Part shown: positions 57,628-64,000 of the stretch, piece by piece
Position numbering within the stretch: the stretch's first letter is position 1
How the letters are laid out: every line of letters begins with the position of its first letter
Assembly: GCA_028280305.1 (NCBI GenBank)
Contig: JANQMC010000002.1
Span: forward strand, 33,171 to 97,170
Length of the DNA stretch: 64,000 nucleotides
Reading direction: 5' to 3'
Source: Pelagibius sp.
GTDB lineage: Bacteria > Pseudomonadota > Alphaproteobacteria > Kiloniellales > Kiloniellaceae
The notes under the pieces: generated by a model
Told to the model about the DNA's origin: nothing
Seen by the model: the letters and a program-made list of their open reading frames with translations, nothing else
The model's database searches: none
Program-made: the position numbers and the translations under genes

Positions 57628-58914
57628 TTAGAGGCTCCAGTAGCGGATCGACGGAGGAAGGTCGGAAGGATCCAAGGCCGACTTCACGTCCACCAGTATG
57701 CCCCCCTTGGCCAATCGATCGACGGGCCGTGGATCCTTACTTTCCATTGTGGCGCGATGAGGCACACAGAGCACCAGTGCATCGAGATCGGTCATCGCCT
57801 CTTCTCCGGCCAACTCGATACCAAACTCCTCGCGGGCCTCGTCTTTATCGACCAAGGGGTCATGGACCACAGCCTCGATGCCGTACTCGCGAAGCTCGGT
57901 GATGATGTCAGGAACCCGGCTGTTACGCAGATCGCGGACGTTCTCCTTGAAGGCCAGGCCCAGGATACCGACCTTCACCGCGCCGTTCAGACGCCTTTCC
58001 TGGCCCAGCATCTTCACCACCCGCCCGGCAATGAAAGCGCCCATGCTGTCGTTAATGCGCCGGCCGGAAAGGATGACCTCGGGCGTGTAGCCGACCTCCT
58101 CGGCCTTGGCGGTGAGATAGTAAGGGTCGACGCCGATGCAGTGCCCGCCGACGAGACCGGGAGAGAAGGGCAGAAAATTCCATTTTGTGCCGGCGGCAGC
58201 GAGGACATCGCGTGTTGGGATCGACATGCGCTCAAAGATGATGGCCAACTCGTTCATGAGGGCGATGTTGAGGTCGCGCTGGGTATTCTCGATCACCTTG
58301 GCTGCCTCGGCCACCTTGATGGAGCCGGCGCAGTGCACACCGGCAGAGGTGATCGCGCCATAGATTTTCGCGACCCGGTCGAGCGATTCTCTGTCCTGGC
58401 CAGAGACAACCTTCACAATGCGCTCCAATACGTGCTCGCGGTCACCAGGATTGATGCGCTCGGGGGAGTAGGCGAGCTTGAAATCCTTGCCGCAGGTAAG
58501 GCCCGAAACCTCGGCGAGGAGCGGCCCGCAGACATCTTCGGTGACGCCCGGGTAGACCGTGGATTCCAGGGCGACGATGGCCCCGGGGGTCAGATAGCCG
58601 GCGACGGTGCGGCAGGCGCTCTTGACCGCACCCAGGTCAGGACGGTGGTTCTGGTCCACCGGCGTCGGTACCGTGATCGCATAGAAGGTCCGGTCGCGCA
58701 GGCATTCCGGATCGTCGGATACGACCAGGCTGGCGCTCTCCAAGACCTCTGGTGCGATCTCGCCCGTCCAGTCGTCGTTGTTTGCGACCGCTTCTACGCG
58801 CTTGCTGTCTACGTCGAAGCCAACGACATCCTTAAACCGACCGGAAAGGGCGACGGCCAGGGGAAGACCGACATACCCGAGGCCAATGACGGCAATTTTC
58901 TCATCACTCTTCAT
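57628..58914 (-). CDS. wbpA: WbpA-like UDP-GlcNAc 6-dehydrogenase
   Basis: A 428-residue UDP-sugar dehydrogenase: Rossmann motif GLGYVGLPLA at the N terminus and the catalytic Cys259 in GGHCIGVDPYY. It oxidises UDP-GlcNAc to UDP-GlcNAcA, the first step toward UDP-ManNAc3NAcA; TviB-type activity is the same chemistry. The ATG at 58914 has GGAG 9 bases upstream; an ATG three codons earlier is less well spaced. It lies upstream of the operator-controlled promoter and so has its own transcript. Confidence 0.88.
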   Translation of the reverse strand: MKSDEKIAVIGLGYVGLPLAVALSGRFKDVVGFDVDSKRVEAVANNDDWTGEIAPEVLESASLVVSDDPECLRDRTFYAITVPTPVDQNHRPDLGAVKSACRTVAGYLTPGAIVALESTVYPGVTEDVCGPLLAEVSGLTCGKDFKLAYSPERINPGDREHVLERIVKVVSGQDRESLDRVAKIYGAITSAGVHCAGSIKVAEAAKVIENTQRDLNIALMNELAIIFERMSIPTRDVLAAAGTKWNFLPFSPGLVGGHCIGVDPYYLTAKAEEVGYTPEVILSGRRINDSMGAFIAGRVVKMLGQERRLNGAVKVGILGLAFKENVRDLRNSRVPDIITELREYGIEAVVHDPLVDKDEAREEFGIELAGEEAMTDLDALVLCVPHRATMESKDPRPVDRLAKGGILVDVKSALDPSDLPPSIRYWSL

Positions 58915-59149
58915 AGACTGCATCTCCGAGGCGCAAAAGGAGGATCTCTGTCTGCTGCTCTGACTGCGCCGCAGAAAACAAAACCAGCGCGCCAGCGCTG
59001 ATGTAGCACTCATGCGCTGATTTGACGTCGCTAAGCTCCGCTCGACGTCACTTGCCGCGCGTCGCTCGGATCGGCGCTAAACCGAGCCAAGTCGAGCATT
59101 GGTAATAAGAGATTTGGCGATCAGCAAGGTCTAAATCGACGGTTGGAAG

Positions 59150-59350
59150 ACCGCGCATTCCCCTGCCGAGGTCTGCGAATTGAAACCCGGTCAGTCCACC
59201 TTCATCGCACCCGACCAAAAGCATCGCCTGGCGAACCGCGGCCCCGGAACTCCGAAGGTCATTGAAATTCAGTGCCGCAACGGCCGCGGTGCAGACGATT
59301 TTGGGCACCTGGAAGACAACCACAGAGGACGCCGACGCGGCCATTGCTTG
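59150..59350 (+). pseudogene. C-terminal cupin remnant of a ManC/AlgA-type enzyme
   Basis: On the plus strand, without a start or catalytic domain: LKPGQSTFIAPDQKHRL, then NRGPGTPKVIEIQ and DDFGHLEDNHRGRR. This matches the C-terminal cupin of bifunctional mannose-1-P guanylyltransferase/phosphomannose isomerase (pattern ST-x-I-P ... H-R-L-x-N-P-G ... E-D-D-I-V-R-x-E-D). It is another scar of an exchanged sugar module. Confidence 0.6.
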
Positions 59351-59421
59351 ACAAGACTCACCACATCAAGTTCAGTCCGGCCCAACGAAAACTGGATGGA
59401 TCTGAGCGGGGGCGCGGCACG

Positions 59422-60585
59422 ATGACATGCTTGCACATCGCTATCGTCGGGGCCCACGCCCGCTATTTGATCAACTTTCGCAGCCCTTTGATGCAGGCAA
59501 TGAAGGCCTGCGGCCACAAGATTTCAGCGATGGCCCCAGACTTCGATGCGGAAACGCGGGCTGAATTGTCTGCGATTGGCGTCACACCCGTCGATATCTC
59601 TTTGTCACGTACGGGGATGAACCCGCTTACGGACCTCCGAGATATTGTCAGACTCTATCAGACGATGCGCCGACTTAATCCGGATGTTTTTCTGGGCATC
59701 GCTGTCAAACCGGTCATCTACGGCTTGCTTGCCGCTGCGATGGCGCGTGTGCCCCGGCGATTTGCGCTGGTAACGGGGCTGGGATACGTGTCTTCCGAGA
59801 GCAAATCGCTCAGAGACCGGGTCGTGCAAACAGCAGCGCGCAAACTTTACCGTATAGCCCTGCACAAAGCCGATGTGGTTTTTGTACAGAACCCGGATGA
59901 TGCCAATGAGCTTGTTGCCCGGCACATGGTCGCGCCTGATAAGGTCGTTCGAGTCAACGGGACCGGAGTCGATCTCGTTGCCTGGCCCTTGATGGATTTG
60001 CCCGGCCTGCCGGTGACCTTTGCGTTAACGGCAAGACTCTTAGCGGAAAAGGGCGTGCGTGAGTACGTCTCTGCTGCGCGCCGGATCAAGGTGAAACACC
60101 CCAAAGTGCGCTTCCTTCTTCTTGGAGGAATAGACTCCAACCCCTCCGCCATCGGAGAAACAGAGGTGGCTTCCTGGGTGGCCGAGGGAGCGGTGGAATG
60201 GCCGGGTCACGTGGATGTGCGGCCCTGGCTGGCACAAACCAGCGTCTTCGTACTCCCCTCCTATCGTGAGGGTGTTCCACGCAGCACCCAGGAAGCTCTC
60301 GCCGCCGGGCGCCCGGTGATAACAACGGATGCGCCTGGCTGCAGAGAAACCGTCATCTCCGGTCAGAACGGTGTCCTTGTTCCACCGCGTGACGTCGACG
60401 CCCTTGTAACAGCGATGCTGTATTTCATCGAGAACCCGCAGCAGGTTTCCGTCATGGGCCAGAGCAGCCGCCGGCTCGCCGAAGAGCGCTTTGATATCAA
60501 AGCAATAAACGAGAAGATGATATCGGTTATGGGGCTTGATGACGATCTTCAGACGAACCGCGAAATTGAAATGTCCCGTGGTTGA
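59422..60585 (+). CDS. Family 4 glycosyltransferase
   Basis: A 387-residue GT-B enzyme: IVGAHARYLINFRSPLMQ at the N terminus, RLLAEKGVREYV in the middle, and SYREGVPRSTQEALAAGRPV in the donor site. The type resembles PglA/WbpY-like transferases that add the second sugar to a lipid-linked amino sugar. Start at ATG 59422; the longer frame runs through the ManC remnant. It is the only plus-strand intact gene of the polysaccharide block, so it has its own promoter. Confidence 0.84.
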   Translation: MTCLHIAIVGAHARYLINFRSPLMQAMKACGHKISAMAPDFDAETRAELSAIGVTPVDISLSRTGMNPLTDLRDIVRLYQTMRRLNPDVFLGIAVKPVIYGLLAAAMARVPRRFALVTGLGYVSSESKSLRDRVVQTAARKLYRIALHKADVVFVQNPDDANELVARHMVAPDKVVRVNGTGVDLVAWPLMDLPGLPVTFALTARLLAEKGVREYVSAARRIKVKHPKVRFLLLGGIDSNPSAIGETEVASWVAEGAVEWPGHVDVRPWLAQTSVFVLPSYREGVPRSTQEALAAGRPVITTDAPGCRETVISGQNGVLVPPRDVDALVTAMLYFIENPQQVSVMGQSSRRLAEERFDIKAINEKMISVMGLDDDLQTNREIEMSRG

Positions 60586-60628
60586 TGCGGTGCATCAGTA
60601 AAGCTCACAGGAAGGAGCGCACTGTCTG

Positions 60629-61930
60629 TCAGGGCTCTGTGGTGCGGCCATCACTGCCAAGCAGTTGGGCAGTCATCTGACCGGCCTCCTTCGGCCCCGG
60701 TGCAGGCAGGACAGCGACAAACATCGCTGCGGCGGCGCCGGCCAAAGCTAGCCAATGGCTCTGCCAGAGCCCGTAGGCAATGCTGGCGATCCCCAGAACG
60801 GTGACGAACATCGCAACCGCAAAGACCATTGCTGGTGACCCCAAGCGATCGATCCGCCGGGCGATCAGGACCAGAACGGCCACGGCAAACAAGATGCCGA
60901 CGGCCCCGGTCTCCACCATGATCTGCAGCGCGCCATTGTGTGGATGGGAAGGGATGATTTTTACGCCGGGTGCAAAGGGCTCGACGCCGGCCGTTGGCAG
61001 GTCGGGCGAGGCATCGAATCCCCAGCCGAGGACCGGGCGTTCGCCGATGCGATCGCTGACGACTTCCCAGATGTGCAAGCGGTGGAGAGCGTTCCGCGGC
61101 AACATGTCGCCCTGATCCAAACCAGCCCGCGGGATCAGATCCACGGCCAGCGGGGCAGCGAGCAGGGTGCCGACGACAGCGGCTGCAAGCACCAAACGCG
61201 CGGCAGCGCGGCCGAAGCAAGCCACTGCAGTCGCCAGAAGAGCAGCCCCCAGGGCAATCATGGAGGCGGATGAATCGGACAGAAGCGTCAAGGCGAAGAA
61301 TGCCGATGGCAGCAGCAGCGCGGCGGCATGCCATCCCTGTCGCCAGGCAAAAGCGGCGAGCGGCCAGACAAGAATGGCCAAGGCGGAAACGCCCCGATTC
61401 AGTTGCCAATTAGTGTTCCCGCCGCCAGCCGTGCCCTTCAGCAGGCCGAAAATGGGCATGCCGAACAGCAGGTCGATCAAGACGATAGGGGCCGCCACGG
61501 CAAATCCGAGACAGAGCCCATGCACCACGCGTTTGCGCTGGCGGTCATCGAGCAACCGCACCAAGCCCGCGAGATAGAGCAACACCAACAGCAGCACGCC
61601 TACCCGGAGCGCGAGCGTGGCGGCATCCGCCGGATGAAAGCTCCACCAGGCGGCTACCAGACACCAGGCAATGAAAAGGGCGAACGCGCCGGCCAGACGG
61701 CGGTCGATCACACGCCAGGGCAAAGCCGAAGTGCCGAGCACCAGGCCGCCCGCCAGCGCAGCGGCGAACACCAGCGGCACCACCGCCTTGGCCGCCAGCA
61801 GGCTGAGTGGGGCCAGCAGCAGAGCAAAGAGCATCAGGATGATGCTGAGCCGGTTGGCGCGTTGTGGGTTGTTGGAAAGGGCTTCCGAGGCGTTTGTCAC
61901 TACGTTCCGTCCAGCGCAGGGTTTGGTCAT
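60629..61930 (-). CDS. O-antigen ligase/polymerase family membrane protein
   Basis: A 433-residue protein with 10-12 hydrophobic helices. The large periplasmic loop has RLHIWEVVSDRIGERPVLG and IIPSHPHNGALQIMVETG, the H-x-H-N ... E-x-G motif of the WaaL/Wzy_C family. It either ligates finished polymer to lipid A core or polymerises repeat units. It converges on the plus-strand glycosyltransferase. Confidence 0.84.
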   Translation of the reverse strand: MTKPCAGRNVVTNASEALSNNPQRANRLSIILMLFALLLAPLSLLAAKAVVPLVFAAALAGGLVLGTSALPWRVIDRRLAGAFALFIAWCLVAAWWSFHPADAATLALRVGVLLLVLLYLAGLVRLLDDRQRKRVVHGLCLGFAVAAPIVLIDLLFGMPIFGLLKGTAGGGNTNWQLNRGVSALAILVWPLAAFAWRQGWHAAALLLPSAFFALTLLSDSSASMIALGAALLATAVACFGRAAARLVLAAAVVGTLLAAPLAVDLIPRAGLDQGDMLPRNALHRLHIWEVVSDRIGERPVLGWGFDASPDLPTAGVEPFAPGVKIIPSHPHNGALQIMVETGAVGILFAVAVLVLIARRIDRLGSPAMVFAVAMFVTVLGIASIAYGLWQSHWLALAGAAAAMFVAVLPAPGPKEAGQMTAQLLGSDGRTTEP

Positions 61931-62919
61931 CTACCACAAGATAATGGGGTGACCGCGATCTTCATGATGTTGGAAGCGTGTCCCGTCCAGGCCACCCTGC
62001 CGGAGACCGATTGGCCGACACTCCGCCACCTGATCAAGCTGAATTCCGATAGGCTGAAGTTTGCGACTGGATGAGGACGCGAAACGTCATAACCGAGGGG
62101 CTTTTATCACAGAGACAAATGCTAAGGAACAGCGTTTTTGCGGTTGCAGATAAGGCCGAGAGTTCTCATCGGTGTCGGAAAGCCGGCGACGGGCCGCTGC
62201 GGCAGATAGGATCTATCCTCCTCTGGAGAGGCATCCCCGAAAGCCACCGCCTTGGCAAACCTCTACAGCGTTTCACCTCATATCCGGCAAATGCGATATC
62301 CCAAACAATCGTACTCCCAAAAACACCCTGAATCATCAGGCTACTTCGGGCGTTGGAAGTGAACCACTTGAATTAATCGGCGTCCTCTAGAGGATTTACA
62401 GCTGACGCCAAGAAAACATTCAAAAACAATGCATTATCGATTTCTTCGGCACACGTTTGCACCAGCCTTTGTGGCACTGGAGAAGGCTATATGCCGGTAG
62501 CGTTCGGCTAGTCCCGTAACCAAACAGGCTGACCAACTGCCTGAATTGCAGGAACTTCGGACCAGGCGAAATCCAGTCACCCGACCGAGGAATAAACTAC
62601 CAACATCCAGTTGACCAACCGGACTCGGTGAGGAGTGTGTGCTCACCGGGTGCTTTGAGCCGAGGGTGGTGCTTCAAGACCTGGGTGCAGGTTCAAATCA
62701 GGGGTACTGAACCGACTTTTGAACAGCGTTCGCGCCATTACGACTATCCTGTCATCACCACCAACATCATAGCCGAAAGCCGGAACTTTCGATCGCTTGC
62801 CAAACCAACACTCGTCGTTAGCGCTGGCTTGACCATGTCAGGGTGCCAACAAGGCCATGACCACCGGGTGTTTGGTTTGCAAGTGAATTCAGGGCTTGAG
62901 TTCTCAGAAAACACCATCG
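61931..62919. other. About 1 kb with no clear gene
   Basis: The only coding-like piece is a GTG-initiated frame at 61949-62074 on the plus strand (41 codons, containing ATLPETDWPTLRHLIKLN), with high third-position GC; it may be a small gene or a 3' remnant. A hairpin with GGCGTC/GACGCC arms around CCTCTAGAGG lies at 62379-62409. Otherwise I see no gene, RNA or terminator. Confidence 0.5.
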
Positions 62920-64000
62920 TTAAACGAGAGTGCCAAGATTCAAGTTGCTGTCATCCAAACTGCCCGTGACGTTCGTAACGGTGGCGAGCACCGTTTCAAA
63001 AACGAGATCACCATCGCTATCCAGGGAGATCACAGCATCTTGGTCGCTGCCGGCTTGTTGAATATCCAATCTGGCGCTGCGCTCGGCGTCGGCAACACCA
63101 AGGCTGTCCAACAGTGCATCGATGTCGATGAGATCCGGGCTCGTGGCATCGAAACCATCGATCACGTCGCCGGCGTCGAGGAGATCTTGATAGACGAAGG
63201 TATCGGCGCCGTCGCCACCTTCAAGCGTATCGCTGCCAAGGCCACCAATCAGCGTGTCGTCACCCAGTCCGCCAAGAAGGATATCGTCCCCTTCATTGCC
63301 GATGATCAAGTCCTGACCTGACTGACCATTTAGATAGTTTTCCCCAACTGTGCCCGTGACCGTATCGTCACCACTGGAAGAAACCATTCCGGCAATCTGC
63401 GCCTTGGTCCAGATCGTGCCGTCATTCAACTCAATCGTTTCCAGTCCGTAACGGCTATCGCCCAGTTGGTTATCGAGAAGGATTGACCCTGGTGAATCGC
63501 CGAAGGTGATCGTCACATCAAGGGCATCAACCTCACCTTTGGCGAACATCACATCACGCGGCGCAAAATCAGATCCGAGAATCAACTTGTCGCCCAGGTG
63601 GCGGGAATACTGGGTGGAACTGCTGTACTCGTAGATCGTGTCGTCACCGTCACCCAGGTTGTAGACATAGGTATCGGCGTGCCAACTACCTTCCAGGTAG
63701 TCGTTGCCGGCGCCACCGGTCAGGCTGTCCGCGCCCAACCAGCCATAAAGACTGTCGTTCCCCTCACCGCCGTTGATGGTATCGTTCTGTTGAATGCCGA
63801 AGATGTAGTCATCCCCGGCAGTCATCGCCTGGGCGTAGCCGACATGGGCAAGCTGGGACTGGTCCCAGATCGTACCGTCGGCGAAGACGATCTCCTCCAC
63901 ACCAAAGCGATTGTCGCCGAACTGTTCATTCAGCAGGATCGAGCCCGCTGCACCCTGGAAGCTGATGGTCACATCCTCCCAGTCTGCAGCGTCGCGGGTG
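62920..64000 (-). CDS. RTX-repeat calcium-binding secreted protein (5' part outside window)
   Basis: 360 codons in frame from the right edge to a TAA at 62920; the N terminus is not in the window. Glycine/aspartate nonapeptide repeats form two blocks (GGEGNDSLYG ... GGAGNDYLEG, and GNEGDDILLG ... GGDGADTFVY) separated by segments of the type YNLGDGDDTIYEY and VTITFGDSPGSILLDNQ. The uncleaved C-terminal 80 residues (DLIDIDALL ... LDDSNLNLGTLV) look like a type I secretion signal. A large surface or extracellular protein, possibly an adhesin or enzyme. Confidence 0.88.
   Translation of the reverse strand, partial: TRDAADWEDVTISFQGAAGSILLNEQFGDNRFGVEEIVFADGTIWDQSQLAHVGYAQAMTAGDDYIFGIQQNDTINGGEGNDSLYGWLGADSLTGGAGNDYLEGSWHADTYVYNLGDGDDTIYEYSSSTQYSRHLGDKLILGSDFAPRDVMFAKGEVDALDVTITFGDSPGSILLDNQLGDSRYGLETIELNDGTIWTKAQIAGMVSSSGDDTVTGTVGENYLNGQSGQDLIIGNEGDDILLGGLGDDTLIGGLGSDTLEGGDGADTFVYQDLLDAGDVIDGFDATSPDLIDIDALLDSLGVADAERSARLDIQQAGSDQDAVISLDSDGDLVFETVLATVTNVTGSLDDSNLNLGTLV

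Noticed and set aside
19987..62000. Insertion-sequence activity as the cause of the gene remnants
   Set aside because: No transposase or terminal inverted repeats were seen; junctions fall in conserved gene ends, so homologous recombination fits better.
62384..62393. CCTCTAGAGG perfect palindrome as a mobile-element end
   Set aside because: There is no transposase, target duplication or second copy in the window.
62690..62699. GGTTCAAATC resembling a tRNA T-loop
   Set aside because: The flanking bases do not form a T-stem and no D or anticodon arm can be drawn upstream.

Overview
The window is a GC-rich chromosomal stretch from a denitrifying proteobacterium. The Wzm/Wzt-type exporters, the Fnr-type regulator and above all the divergent nirS-nirI arrangement around a shared regulator box (known from Paracoccus) suggest an alphaproteobacterium, but no rRNA or housekeeping marker is present, so the lineage is an inference. 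The window falls into two large blocks.

Block 1 (1-19.8 kb) is an almost complete nitrite-to-N2 respiration island. nirS (minus strand, cut by the left edge about two codons before its expected end) diverges from a NosR paralogue that I call nirI. A second, canonical nosR follows and heads nosRZDFYLX, then a c-type cytochrome gene and norCBQDEF. Downstream, on the opposite strand, lie a Crp/Fnr regulator (Dnr/NnrR type) and a DUF4202 gene joined by an ATGA overlap. Three Fnr/Dnr-type 14-mers sit in the nirS-nirI, nirI-nosR and pre-norC gaps. Two of them lie in an identical 18-base sequence and the third is a perfect TTGAC-N4-GTCAA dyad. A fourth possible site lies upstream of the regulator gene.

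Block 2 (about 20-62 kb) is a surface-polysaccharide locus, nearly all on the minus strand. It is headed by an EPS-type winged-helix regulator whose promoter overlaps two tandem operators, then a NusG/RfaH-like antiterminator, a leader hairpin and an ops-like element, and then some 35 kb of co-directional genes. wbpA, wbpB, wbpE, wbpD and a WbpI/WecB-type 2-epimerase form the route to UDP-ManNAc3NAcA. Three tandem SDR epimerases and four AsnB-type amidotransferases suggest an uronamide polymer with further epimerised sugars, similar in logic to the Bordetella wbm O-antigen locus. Glycosyltransferases, methyltransferases, a WbqC protein, a deacetylase-GNAT fusion, one Wzm permease with two Wzt ATPases, a Wzx flippase and an O-antigen ligase/polymerase complete the locus.

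The polysaccharide block is full of recombination scars: C-terminal remnants of an AsnB, an SGNH acyltransferase, a WbqC, a formyltransferase and a ManC-type enzyme, N-terminal remnants of wecB and of a glycosyltransferase, and a diverged 0.68-kb duplication. Several C-terminal remnants stop exactly on the start codon of the next intact gene. The right edge holds about 1 kb with no clear gene and then the C-terminal part of an RTX-repeat secreted protein.
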